From Chlorobiaceae bacterium (GTDB taxonomy: Bacteria > Bacteroidota > Chlorobiia > Chlorobiales > Chlorobiaceae), in assembly GCA_013334485.1 (NCBI GenBank), contig JAAXXL010000013.1, forward strand, positions 1-50,426: a DNA stretch of 50,426 bases, in the 5' to 3' direction. Within the stretch, counting starts at the first letter, position 1. Each line of letters opens with the position of its first letter. Shown piece after piece: positions 26,887 through 35,201 of the stretch. The notes below the pieces were generated by a model. It was not told the origin of the DNA. It ran no database searches and saw nothing but the letters and a program-made list of their open reading frames with translations. Made by a program: the position numbers and the translations under genes.

Positions 26887-28056
26887 ATGAGCTGGAAAAA
26901 TATTATCGGTCAGAAACAACAAGTCCGCGTTCTGCAGAAAGCTCTTGAAACAGATCGCTTCGCTCATGCCTACCTTTTTACCGGCCCGGAAGGGTCGGGA
27001 AAGGAGTCTGTTGCCTTTGAGATCGCCTCAATTCTCAACTGCCGCCCGGCTTCACTGCAAAGCGAAGCCGGTTCATGCGAAACCTGCGCTGACTGCAACC
27101 AGGTTCGATCTTTCATGCATCAGAATGTTGAGTATCTCTTTCCTGTGGAATCAGCCCTTCTTGAGCAGAGTGAAGGGGCAAAAAAAGAGAACAAAAAGTT
27201 TAGTGAGGCCAGGGAACGATACGAAGCGCTGCTTGAACAAAAAAAAGAGAATCCCTACTTCTCCCCCGCCATGGAACGCTCCATGGGTATTTTGACCGAA
27301 CAGATTATCGCTCTTCAGCATAAAGCCTCCTTTATGCCGAGAGAGGGAAGCAAAAAAATCTTCATTATTTCGCAGGCAGACCGTTTGCACCCTTCAGCAG
27401 CAAACAAGCTGCTGAAACTGCTTGAAGAACCACCGGCTCATGTTGTATTCATTCTGGTAACCTCGAGGCCGGATGCGCTCCTTCCAACCATCCGCTCCCG
27501 ATGCCAGAGCGTCCGGTTCTCCAAAGTAACCGCACAGGAACTGCGCCTTTGGCTCCAGGAAAACCGGCCTGAGATTGTGGAACCCGAACTGAGCTTTATC
27601 GTGAGCTTTTCAAGGGGGAACTTGCGACTTGCATGGGAGATCATCAACAACCGCGATGGCAATGGAAGTAAGTCACCCACCATTCTTCTGCGAAATCAGG
27701 CACTCGACTACCTGCGCAAGGTTCTGACGCCAAACCGTTTCCATGAAGCAATTATGGCCTCTGAAGAGAGTGCCCGAAACCTGTCGCGCAGTGAGCTTAC
27801 GCTCTTTCTTGCCGCCCTTTTGCTCTTCTTTCAGGATATCAACCACCGCAAAATTGTGCCTGACTTTGAGGGGCTCAATAACCCCGACATCACTGACTCA
27901 ATAGACCGATTTGCCCGAAACTTCCCCCATGCGGATTTCTTCACCATCTCAACCCTCACCGAAGAGGCTATCCGCACCATTGAGCGTAACGCCAGTCCAC
28001 TCCTCGTCATGGCCTCCTATACTGCCAATATCCGATGCCTGCTACAAAGGGCATAA
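26887..28056 (+). CDS. holB: DNA polymerase III δ' subunit
   Basis: A 389-residue AAA+ clamp-loader protein. The Walker A-like loop is TGPEGSGKES (32-41), a small cysteine cluster (CETCADC near 63-69) fits the zinc module, and IISQADRLHPSAANKLLKLLEEPP near 158-181 is the Walker B/sensor region. Between these is an unusually long charged insert (about 85-125: EGAKKENKKFSEARERYEAL and following). DnaX-type γ/τ subunits look similar but are longer; the divergent Walker A, length and C-terminal helical domain fit δ'. It follows ilvE closely. Downstream there is more than 600 nt without a clear gene. Confidence 0.85.
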   Translation: MSWKNIIGQKQQVRVLQKALETDRFAHAYLFTGPEGSGKESVAFEIASILNCRPASLQSEAGSCETCADCNQVRSFMHQNVEYLFPVESALLEQSEGAKKENKKFSEARERYEALLEQKKENPYFSPAMERSMGILTEQIIALQHKASFMPREGSKKIFIISQADRLHPSAANKLLKLLEEPPAHVVFILVTSRPDALLPTIRSRCQSVRFSKVTAQELRLWLQENRPEIVEPELSFIVSFSRGNLRLAWEIINNRDGNGSKSPTILLRNQALDYLRKVLTPNRFHEAIMASEESARNLSRSELTLFLAALLLFFQDINHRKIVPDFEGLNNPDITDSIDRFARNFPHADFFTISTLTEEAIRTIERNASPLLVMASYTANIRCLLQRA

Positions 28057-28685
28057 AAGAAATCTAAAACAATGCATATTCGAGTATAGATAACAAAATC
28101 GGCAAGTATCGTCACACAAAACGTTGCAAACGCCGCAAACACCAGCATCTCAGGTAATTTTTTTACCATTATTTGCACCTGACCTCTTCCCATTAACTTC
28201 CGCGAAATGCTAATTATTGAGACAAAGAAATATATACTCTATACTGGTATGAGGGTATGAGCTATATACGAACATCTCCGTTTTACACGTAAAGCAACGG
28301 GAATCTGGCGCGCTACAGCAAAACCAGCCAAGCCAAATGCATTCGCCCGAAGGTCGTATTCTCAATTGAAGAAGCGAGAACCCTGATTACCGGTCAGATC
28401 CGATACTATACAGTAAACAGCTTGTACAGCGAAATTGGTTATATTGCTACTTAGGGATAAATTGGAGGGTTGTGACAGACTGATTTTCACAAAAAGCTAT
28501 CCGAATCTTGAGGAAGGAAGAGTAACTTGCAAGCAATATAGACTGAAAATACGACGACATCCAAATTTTCAACACATTTCATCAACTGCAGCTAACTTTA
28601 ACTCGCTAACTCAAAAGGAGCATTTCTTCATTTCCAGTTGAAGCAAAGCACATGTAACTTTAGTGAGAAAATAAATTCACGTATT
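28057..28685. other. Gene-free AT-rich stretch before an accessory island
   Basis: About 630 nt between holB and the radical SAM gene with no convincing gene. A 49-codon minus-strand frame near 28168-28020 (VKKLPEMLVFAAFATF-like hydrophobic start) could encode a single-helix peptide, but it overlaps the end of holB and has no known relative. A plus-strand frame at 28435-28641 has no recognisable features. The central part (28285-28370) has codon-like composition without an intact frame and may be gene debris. No terminator hairpin after holB was found. Confidence 0.4.
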
Positions 28686-29765
28686 ATGAATAACAAATTA
28701 AATTATTTCCTATTAAGTATTAACGCAATCAAACGGCGAAGACATTGGTTTGGTGATCAATTTAATTTCAGAAAGTTGATTAATTATTTGATTTTGGGAG
28801 TAACATTTGTTTTAAAAAAACAGGTTGTCCATGCTTGGCCTGCAGCACTAAAAATAGATATTTCACCGATTTGTAATTTACATTGTCCTACTTGTATTCA
28901 TGCTGAACCAGGAGACAACCCTTTATTACAAAAGCAAGAATTTAAGGGCAAGTATATGACTATTGATCTGTATAAAAAAATAGTAAATGAAGCCAAAGGG
29001 AGAATACCTGTTTTTTCGTTATATTATTTGGGTGATCCCTTTATGCATCCTGATATTGATGAAATGTGCCGACTTGCGAAAGATGCCGGAATAAATGTGC
29101 ATCTAAGTACTAATTTCAGTTTAAAATTTTCAGACGAAAGAATAATAAGTATTATTAATAGTGGTGTCTGCCATTTATCCGTTTGCGTAGATGGTATTAC
29201 TCAGGAAGTTTATGAGAAAACCCGAAAAGGTGGCCGTATTGATTTTGTTTTGTCTAATTTAACGAGAGTGATCGAATTCAGAAATAAGTCAGGGAAAAAA
29301 TACCCTATAGTTGAGGTGCAGTATATCAAGTTTACGCATAATGCCTATCAGATACCTGATGCACTTGCTTTGTTTCAAAAGATAGGGGTTGATCATATTC
29401 AAATTGTTGATGGACATGTTACTAATTATTGTGATGTTGAAAGAAAGAGCAGCGATGTTTTTCAGCCACGCCCAAAAAAAACCAATCGTGGTTGTTTCTG
29501 GCCTTATTTTTTTATGGTTATTAAATATAACGGTGATGTTATTCCCTGCTGTGCATTTCGACTTGCCACTCAGTATTGTTCGGATGAGAATCCACGCGTA
29601 CTTGGCAATATTTATGACAACGATATTTTTTCCATATGGAATTCATCCGTTTACAGACAAATTAGATATTTGACCATAAATCCAAATGGTGTTGAATATG
29701 ACGAGAAATTAAAAAATACCTTTTGTTATGGATGTCGCAACTTATATACTCTTAAGAAGTTATAG
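28686..29765 (+). CDS. Radical SAM / SPASM-domain protein
   Basis: A protein of about 359 residues carrying the radical SAM cluster motif CNLHCPTC (C63, C67, C70 for [4Fe-4S] and S-adenosylmethionine) after a basic N-terminal extension. A C-terminal SPASM-like region follows, with cysteines in RGCFWPYFFMVIKYNGDVIPCCAF-type context and a final CYGC. SPASM proteins modify peptides, sugars or other small molecules; the target here is unknown and no precursor peptide gene was found nearby. The coding DNA is strikingly AT-rich compared with flanking core genes, suggesting horizontal acquisition. The ATG at 28686 is preferred; a TTG at 28638 would add 16 residues, and an AAAGGAG lies at 28614-28620, too far for either start. 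Confidence 0.8.
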   Translation: MNNKLNYFLLSINAIKRRRHWFGDQFNFRKLINYLILGVTFVLKKQVVHAWPAALKIDISPICNLHCPTCIHAEPGDNPLLQKQEFKGKYMTIDLYKKIVNEAKGRIPVFSLYYLGDPFMHPDIDEMCRLAKDAGINVHLSTNFSLKFSDERIISIINSGVCHLSVCVDGITQEVYEKTRKGGRIDFVLSNLTRVIEFRNKSGKKYPIVEVQYIKFTHNAYQIPDALALFQKIGVDHIQIVDGHVTNYCDVERKSSDVFQPRPKKTNRGCFWPYFFMVIKYNGDVIPCCAFRLATQYCSDENPRVLGNIYDNDIFSIWNSSVYRQIRYLTINPNGVEYDEKLKNTFCYGCRNLYTLKKL

Positions 29766-29822
29766 CGCCTCTTTATTTCAATTTCGTTATCAACTCTTCT
29801 ATAAGTCCCTGATTACGTCTAT

Positions 29823-30515
29823 ATGACTCCTGAATTATCCGAAACCCGACGTATTATAGCTGTCGGTGATATACATGGATGCTTGTTTTCTTTAAAAAAG
29901 ATAATAGAAATAGTCAAACCTGAACATGATGATCAATTGGTTTTTTTAGGTGATCTGATTAATCGAGGAGATCATTCTATCGCTGTGATTGAGTATCTTA
30001 TTGAGTTAGCATCTCGTTTTGCATGCCACTTTATAATGGGTAATCACGAACTGATGTACCTTCAGTATTGTGAAAAACAAAACGCTCGCAGATGGCCAAA
30101 AAACAGCTTACAAAAAATTCTACGATCTCTAAACCGATCGGAGAGCTTTAATCTGACTGAAAAGCATCTTGCCTTTTTGCGGACATTCAGATACTTTATT
30201 GAAACAAAAAACTATTTTTTTACCCATGGGGGGCTTGACCCGGAACTATCCGTCAAGGATAACCTGAGATACTATCAACAGGAAGAGTTCTGCTGGCAAC
30301 AGATACATATGCGCTCAATTTTTCGGGAAAGCCAAAACTACAGATGGGAAAAAACCGTTGTATGTGCACACACGACTGTATCAGTACCTGTTATGACCGA
30401 CAGGCTCATCGCAATTGATACCGGATGTGTTTACAAGAACAAGCCTGGTCTTGGCAAACTCACTGCTGTTATTCTTCCAGAGCGGCGACTTGTTCAAATT
30501 CAAAACTGTGATTAA
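29823..30515 (+). CDS. PPP-family metallophosphatase (serine/threonine phosphatase or ApaH-like)
   Basis: A 230-residue protein with GDIHG (near 16), GDLINRG (near 44), GNHE (near 74), a GGLD-type block (THGGLDPEL, about 136) and CAHTTVSVP near 182. This is the PPP metallophosphoesterase order. The family includes protein Ser/Thr phosphatases (PrpA/PrpE) and symmetrical diadenosine tetraphosphatases; the sequence does not decide between them. It sits 57 nt after the radical SAM gene on the same strand, in the same AT-rich patch, and converges with cutA with a gap of only 7 nt. Confidence 0.8.
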   Translation: MTPELSETRRIIAVGDIHGCLFSLKKIIEIVKPEHDDQLVFLGDLINRGDHSIAVIEYLIELASRFACHFIMGNHELMYLQYCEKQNARRWPKNSLQKILRSLNRSESFNLTEKHLAFLRTFRYFIETKNYFFTHGGLDPELSVKDNLRYYQQEEFCWQQIHMRSIFRESQNYRWEKTVVCAHTTVSVPVMTDRLIAIDTGCVYKNKPGLGKLTAVILPERRLVQIQNCD

Positions 30516-30522
30516 GAAAAGA

Positions 30523-30861
30523 CTATTCAAGCCCTTGCCTCTCATTGCCTATGGTTAAATCCAACCAGTTGAGATAACCGGGGAGACCTCCTGTTACGGG
30601 AAGCTTGATAATTTCCGGCACATCGTAGGGATGATGCTCCAGAATATAGACTTCAAGATCACTGTAGCGCTCGTCGGTGGTCTTGATCCAGAGAGCCACT
30701 TCATCCTCTTTCTGCAGCGCACCCTCCCAGAGAAAAAAACTCCGGATATCGGCCATCTGTACACAGGCTGCAAGACGATTCTCCAGTATACCTTCAGCAA
30801 GATGTTCAGCTTCATCCCTGTCAGGCACTGTTGTAATGACCATGCAATAACTGCTTTTCAT
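30523..30861 (-). CDS. cutA: CutA divalent-ion tolerance protein
   Basis: A 112-residue trimeric cytoplasmic protein of the CutA1 family. The VITTVPDRDEAEHLAEGILE start, RLAACVQM, the FLWEGALQKEDEVALWIKT block and HPYDVPEIIKLPV are clear family signatures. Its role in copper tolerance is debated, so function is known only at family level. It lies just downstream of the aminopeptidase gene on the same strand (23-nt gap), probably in one transcript. Confidence 0.94.
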   Translation of the reverse strand: MKSSYCMVITTVPDRDEAEHLAEGILENRLAACVQMADIRSFFLWEGALQKEDEVALWIKTTDERYSDLEVYILEHHPYDVPEIIKLPVTGGLPGYLNWLDLTIGNERQGLE

Positions 30862-30884
30862 TCTCTCTGTAGGGTCATAAAATT

Positions 30885-31967
30885 TCAGAGTTCGATAAGT
30901 TCTTTGCTCAGGCGTTGAAACGGTTCAGCTCCACCGGCTCCAAGTACCACCGTATCCTCAATGCGCACTCCGAATCTGCCTGGCAGGTAAATTCCCGGCT
31001 CAATGGTAAAGACCATGTTCTCCTGAAGCAGCAGTTCACCTTTCGGGCTGATTCTCGGCTCTTCGTGCACCTCAAAACCAACTCCGTGACCAAGACCATG
31101 GCCAAACTCATCCGAGTAACCATGTCCTGCAATATATCCACGCACTATTGCGTCAAGCTCTTTGCCAGTCATACCACACTTCGCTGAAGCTATACCGAGT
31201 TCCTGGGCACCCTGCACAATTCGATATATATTGCGCGCCTCCTCCGAAACCTTGCCAAGAGCTACGGTCCGGGTCTGGTCCGAGGCATACCCCTCATAGA
31301 CACAGCCCATATCAATCACGATCAGCTCTCCGGGCTTGAATCGGATGGACGATGGTTTTGCATGGGGCATTGCAGAACGGGGGCCGCCGGCAACAATAGG
31401 ATCAAAAGAGTCTTTTTCTGCTCCAAGTTTTTTATGCTGGTATGAGATTTCAGCAGCAATATCAAGCTCCGTAGTCAACGGAGAGATCAGGGGAAGAACC
31501 GTTTCAAGTACTGATTCACTGATCTCTGCAGCACGTCGCATCTTCATCAGTTCGGCCTCATGCTTGACCATCCTGAACTCATCAAAAAAAGCGTGAACAG
31601 GAATCACCCGCTGCCGTCCATGAAGCCGCTCAATCAGTCGTGTAGCTTCATGCCAGGTAATATTATCCGACTGCAGGGCAACACTCTGGCCGAGAACGTA
31701 TCGACCGGAACCAAGCTCAGCATCAAATCCTTCGGTAGAAATAACCGTTTCTGCAACCCTCACCTCACGAGATGCCTGCTCCTTATAACGAAAATCGGTA
31801 AATAGCCAGCTTTTTTCCCCGGTAACAATCAAACGAGCACTGGAACCACTGAATCCGGTAAGCCACCGGATAACAGAAAGATCGGTAATAATACAGGCAT
31901 CAAGAGACTGGGCCATCATTTTCCCGAGAACCATCTTCAGAGCAGCTTGCCTGTGTGTTGTATCCAT
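30885..31967 (-). CDS. pepP: Xaa-Pro aminopeptidase (M24 family)
   Basis: A 'pita-bread' metallopeptidase of about 360 residues that removes N-terminal residues before proline. The two metal-binding aspartates are in IDMGCVYEGYASDQTRTV, the histidine in FGHGLGHGVGFEVHE, and the glutamates in FTIEPGIYLPG and GVRIEDTVVL. The N-terminal creatinase-like domain includes IRWLTGFSGSSARLIV. I choose the ATG at 31967 (MDTTHRQ). The frame continues to an ATG at 32000, but that codon lies inside the terminal repeat of an inserted MITE-like element, so the extra residues are probably not native. PepP and PepQ cannot be told apart by eye. Confidence 0.86.
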   Translation of the reverse strand: MDTTHRQAALKMVLGKMMAQSLDACIITDLSVIRWLTGFSGSSARLIVTGEKSWLFTDFRYKEQASREVRVAETVISTEGFDAELGSGRYVLGQSVALQSDNITWHEATRLIERLHGRQRVIPVHAFFDEFRMVKHEAELMKMRRAAEISESVLETVLPLISPLTTELDIAAEISYQHKKLGAEKDSFDPIVAGGPRSAMPHAKPSSIRFKPGELIVIDMGCVYEGYASDQTRTVALGKVSEEARNIYRIVQGAQELGIASAKCGMTGKELDAIVRGYIAGHGYSDEFGHGLGHGVGFEVHEEPRISPKGELLLQENMVFTIEPGIYLPGRFGVRIEDTVVLGAGGAEPFQRLSKELIEL

Positions 31968-31992
31968 AACCTCTGAATCAGCCCTGATTATT

Positions 31993-32135
31993 GGGCACAT
32001 CTATTAATCTATTACGCGATTCGATTGCTTCATTGGGCGGTGCTCGAAATCCTCAAGTACTCCGTGTACATTCCGGTTTCTCTGGCTCCGTCCGCCTTGC
32101 ACTCAAATCGCTCACGACAATTAATAGAGGTGCCC
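31993..32135. mobile_element. 143-bp MITE-like element with terminal inverted repeats and TATT flanks
   Basis: The left end GGGCACATCTATTAAT (31993-32008) and the right end ATTAATAGAGGTGCCC (32120-32135) are inverted copies matching at 15 of 16 positions. The element is flanked on both sides by the same four bases TATT (31989-31992 and 32136-32139), as expected for a target-site duplication. The interior is partly self-complementary (GCGATTCGATTGC against GTGAGCGATTTGAG on the other side) and has no reading frame. It lies between pepP and trpD, which are divergent, and reaches into the alternative pepP start region. Confidence 0.65.
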
Positions 32136-32211
32136 TATTTAGATTTATATCAATTCTCATTATTATTTACATTTACGAATATTCGAACTCATTTGCCAAC
32201 CAATCTGTTTT

Positions 32212-33267
32212 ATGCCTCAAAAAAAGTTACTGCAAAAGCTGCTCACCGGAGAGAATTTTTCACAGGAGGAGATGACCTACTGCATGAACAGCATCATGGA
32301 TGGTACGTTTTCCGATGTCGTTATAGCAGCTCTGCTTGCCCTCCTTCAAAAAAAAGGGGTTACGGCTGCTGAAGCCGTCGGGGCACGCCACAGCCTGATG
32401 CAGAAAGCCAACACGTTGGTCCTTAGTGAAGATGCTGTTGATACCTGTGGTACCGGTGGTGACCATGCCGGAACGTTCAATATTTCTACAACCGCATCAA
32501 TTATTGCCAACAGTGCCGGAGTCCCCGTTGCAAAGCACGGAAACCGTTCTGTAACAAGCAGTTGCGGAAGTGCCGATGTGCTTGAAGCACTTGGATTTAC
32601 GATTGATCTGCCTCCCGAAGCAACAAAAGAGCTGTTTGATGCTACAGGATTTGCATTTCTCTTTGCACCGCTCTACCACCCTTCCATGAAACGTGTGGCC
32701 GCTATCCGCAGGGAGATTGGTATCAGAACCATCTTCAATATTCTCGGCCCCCTGATCAATCCTGCAAAGGCGAAACGTCAACTTGTTGGGGTATTCAATC
32801 AAGAGCTTATGGAGCTCTATACCGAGGTGCTTCTGCAAACCGGAGCCCGGCATGCCATGATTGTTCACTCAATGACTGAGGAGGGTATAGCACTTGATGA
32901 ACCGAGCCTTAACGGTCCAACCTATGTTATCGAGATTTGCAACCACTCCCTGCAACGCTATACACTCCATCCCGAAGATTTCGGCCTGACCCGCTCCGCG
33001 CTTTCGGAGATCAAGGGGGGCAGCAGGAATGAAAATGCAGTGATAATCCACAGCATCCTCGACGGCTCAGCACCGCAGCCTCATATTGATGCAAGCCTCT
33101 TCACAGCAGCTATGGCCTGTTTTGTTTCAGGAAAAACTTCAAGCATCAATCAAGGGTTGGTGATGGCCACAGATGCCCTGACAAGTGGCGGTACAGAGAA
33201 GAAATTCAATGAGATTCTGAAAATAAACGCTGAACTGAAAGAGAAATACAGCTATGGGGTAAACTAA
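32212..33267 (+). CDS. trpD: Anthranilate phosphoribosyltransferase
   Basis: This 351-residue enzyme attaches phosphoribose to anthranilate in tryptophan synthesis. The PRPP-binding CGTGGD lies near residue 80, followed by [28 protein letters not shown] near 90-116, with KHGNR characteristic of the family. [20 protein letters not shown] lies near 168. It is not fused to TrpG. It stands alone, followed 75 nt later by a bacteriochlorophyll synthase gene on the same strand. Confidence 0.95.
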   Translation: MPQKKLLQKLLTGENFSQEEMTYCMNSIMDGTFSDVVIAALLALLQKKGVTAAEAVGARHSLMQKANTLVLSEDAVDTCGTGGDHAGTFNISTTASIIANSAGVPVAKHGNRSVTSSCGSADVLEALGFTIDLPPEATKELFDATGFAFLFAPLYHPSMKRVAAIRREIGIRTIFNILGPLINPAKAKRQLVGVFNQELMELYTEVLLQTGARHAMIVHSMTEEGIALDEPSLNGPTYVIEICNHSLQRYTLHPEDFGLTRSALSEIKGGSRNENAVIIHSILDGSAPQPHIDASLFTAAMACFVSGKTSSINQGLVMATDALTSGGTEKKFNEILKINAELKEKYSYGVN

Positions 33268-33341
33268 ATTATTATCTTTATGGCAAAAAACTTGTATACT
33301 AATCCCCTTGTTTTTAAGCCGAAGCGAGAATCATTACACCC

Positions 33342-34334
33342 ATGAACGGAAGCGATACGCTAAATCCTGAGATGCAGCAAAGCATCAATGAAAAGCTTCG
33401 TCAGTCAGGAGTGAGCGACGACCGTCAGAAGATCATCCGGCAGGCACTTGAAAATGTCAACAAGCCCGGGTTCAGGATTGATCCTTCAGCCATCCTGCCA
33501 CTTATGAAGCCTGTCACCTGGTTCCCGCCAATGTGGGCCTTCGCTTGCGGCGTTGTTTCAACAGGAGAAGGAGTTGCTGAGAACTGGTGGATACTGCTGC
33601 GGGGCGTCCTTCTTGCCGGTCCGCTCATGTGCGCCATGTCGCAAACCATGAACGACTACTTCGATCGCGAAGTAGACGCCATCAACGAACCCGAAAGGCC
33701 CATCCCTGCAGGGAAAATATCAAAATCAGCAAGCTGGCTGATTACCTTTGCTCTTATCGTTACCGGCTTTCTTGTCGCTCTCTCCATTCACCCCTATGTC
33801 GTCGTCATCGCTTTTGTCGGGGTCCTGATGTCACACGCCTATTCCGGCCCGCCAATAAGGGCTAAACGAAACGGCTGGTTCGGCAATCTCATTGTCGGTC
33901 TTGCCTATGAAGGCGTTGCGTGGCTTACAGGCAGTTTTGCCATTACACAGGGCGTTCCATCTGCTGAAACCATTGCTCTTGCGATTATTTTTTCGCTTGG
34001 AGCACACGGCATCATGACGCTCAACGACTTTAAATCGGTTGTCGGTGACAATATTCGCAAGGTTGCCTCTATACCTGTTCAGCTCGGCGAAAAGAAGGCT
34101 GCTATTCTTGCGGCGATTCTCATGGATCTTGCCCAGCTTGCAGCCATTGCCATTCTTGTCGTCAAAGGCTCCATGACAACAACCGTGATTGCTCTTGTGC
34201 TTCTGGTCGCACAGTTGCCGATGCAAAAGATTCTGATTGCCAAACCCCTTGAAAAAGCGGTCTGGTATAATGCATTCGGTACGCTGCTCTACGTTTTATC
34301 GATGATGGTGTGCGCTGTTGGCATTCGGCCCTGA
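33342..34334 (+). CDS. bchG: (Bacterio)chlorophyll synthase, UbiA-type prenyltransferase
   Basis: A 330-residue membrane protein with about eight hydrophobic helices. It esterifies (bacterio)chlorophyllide with a long-chain alcohol. The first Asp-rich motif is NDYFDREVDAINEPERPIPAG (about 105-125); the second is LNDFKSVVGDNIRKVASIPV (about 228-247), both typical of chlorophyll synthases. Green sulfur bacteria carry three such paralogs: BchG (BChl a), ChlG (Chl a) and BchK (BChl c). The C-terminal WYNAFGTLLYVLSMMVCAVGIR resembles purple-bacterial BchG, so I call BchG, but ChlG remains possible. An N-terminal soluble extension of about 45 residues precedes the core. This gene is the clearest sign of phototrophy in the window. 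Confidence 0.8.
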   Translation: MNGSDTLNPEMQQSINEKLRQSGVSDDRQKIIRQALENVNKPGFRIDPSAILPLMKPVTWFPPMWAFACGVVSTGEGVAENWWILLRGVLLAGPLMCAMSQTMNDYFDREVDAINEPERPIPAGKISKSASWLITFALIVTGFLVALSIHPYVVVIAFVGVLMSHAYSGPPIRAKRNGWFGNLIVGLAYEGVAWLTGSFAITQGVPSAETIALAIIFSLGAHGIMTLNDFKSVVGDNIRKVASIPVQLGEKKAAILAAILMDLAQLAAIAILVVKGSMTTTVIALVLLVAQLPMQKILIAKPLEKAVWYNAFGTLLYVLSMMVCAVGIRP

Positions 34335-34335
34335 T

Positions 34336-34406
34336 GACACCTCTTTATACCCGAATCGCTCACGACGATTTACAGAACTGCCGGAAGGACAATAATTGCT
34401 TTCCGG
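34336..34406. repeat. Possible degenerate copy of the MITE-like element plus a small hairpin
   Basis: AATCGCTCACGAC at 34354-34366 is identical to 13 nt near the right end of the 143-bp element (32106-32118), and GACACCTCTTTAT just before it resembles that element's terminal repeat. A separate hairpin CCGGAA/TTCCGG spans 34381-34406, about 60 nt before rpmB. Taken together this may be an eroded, internally deleted copy; the match is short. Confidence 0.3.
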
Positions 34407-34463
34407 TTTATAAAACTATTAGTATATTCCACTTCGTTTTTTTAACACCCAATTGATTGCATC

Positions 34464-34679
34464 ATGCCAAAAGTTTGTCTTCTGACCGGTAAAAAACCTA
34501 TATATGGCAACACGGTATCACACGCGAACAACCATGTCCGCACCCGTTTTGAGCCAAACCTCCACACCAAAAAAGTCTGGATCGAAGAGGAAAAGCGCTT
34601 TGTCAAGGTGAAGCTTTCTGCCAAAGCAATGAGAATTATCGCAAAAACAGGCACCGCCGAACTTGCCAAACTGGTATAA
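34464..34679 (+). CDS. rpmB: Ribosomal protein L28
   Basis: A 71-residue basic protein of the large ribosomal subunit. [20 protein letters not shown] at the N-terminus and the [12 protein letters not shown] block are diagnostic. It has only one cysteine in the N-terminal motif, so it is the zinc-free (C-minus) form of L28. A terminator hairpin follows 33 nt after the stop. Confidence 0.96.
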   Translation: MPKVCLLTGKKPIYGNTVSHANNHVRTRFEPNLHTKKVWIEEEKRFVKVKLSAKAMRIIAKTGTAELAKLV

Positions 34680-34711
34680 GAGAATCCTGGTTCTTAAATT
34701 AAATCTCTCAT

Positions 34712-34745
34712 AAAGGCTCAATCATCAAAGGTTGAGCCTTTTTTT
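34712..34745 (+). terminator. Rho-independent terminator between rpmB and rnhA
   Basis: AAAGGCTCAA / TTGAGCCTTT forms a perfect 10-bp stem with a 10-nt loop, followed by a run of seven T residues (34739-34745). The T-run ends only 4 nt before the rnhA start codon at 34750. Confidence 0.9.
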
Positions 34746-34749
34746 GTCG

Positions 34750-35190
34750 ATGCAAAAAAAACTCACTATCTACACCGATGGAGCGTGCAGCGGAAATCCT
34801 GGTCCTGGCGGCTGGGGTGCGCTGTTGATGTACGGCACAACCACCCGTGAAATCTCGGGCTACTCACCGGCCACCACCAACAACCGTATGGAGCTTACTG
34901 CTGCCATAGAGGCCCTTGAAGCACTCAAGGAGCCCTGCAAGGTTGATCTCTACAGCGACTCAAGCTATCTGGTCAACGCCATCAATGAGGGATGGCTGAA
35001 ACGATGGGTTGTCAATAACTGGAAAACGGCAGCAAAAAAAAATGTCGAGAATCCTGATCTGTGGCAAAAAATCCTTAAGTTGATCAAATTACATAACGTT
35101 ACCTTTCACAAGGTGAAGGGCCACAGCGACAATCCCTACAACAATCGCTGCGATGTGCTTGCAAGGGAAGCCATCAAAAAACATCCTTAA
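34750..35190 (+). CDS. rnhA: Ribonuclease HI
   Basis: This 146-residue enzyme cuts RNA in RNA-DNA hybrids during replication and repair. The four catalytic acids are visible: D in YTDGACSGNPGPGGWGA, E in MELTAAIEAL, D in YSDSSYL and D in RCDVLAR. The ATG at 34750 gives the standard start MQKKLTIYTDGACSG; a TTG at 34732 would add six residues but lies inside the preceding terminator stem. No Shine-Dalgarno sequence is visible, because the terminator occupies that position. Confidence 0.95.
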   Translation: MQKKLTIYTDGACSGNPGPGGWGALLMYGTTTREISGYSPATTNNRMELTAAIEALEALKEPCKVDLYSDSSYLVNAINEGWLKRWVVNNWKTAAKKNVENPDLWQKILKLIKLHNVTFHKVKGHSDNPYNNRCDVLAREAIKKHP

Positions 35191-35201
35191 CCAGTTGCTG
35201 T

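Noticed and set aside
28435-28641. 68-codon plus-strand frame before the radical SAM gene
   Set aside because: No motifs, no ribosome-binding site and composition like non-coding DNA; kept only as part of the gene-free stretch.
29823-30515. Asn instead of Asp in the GDxxDRG motif of the PPP phosphatase
   Set aside because: Bacterial PPP and ApaH-like enzymes often vary at this position (for example GDLVARG in ApaH), so it is not evidence of inactivity.
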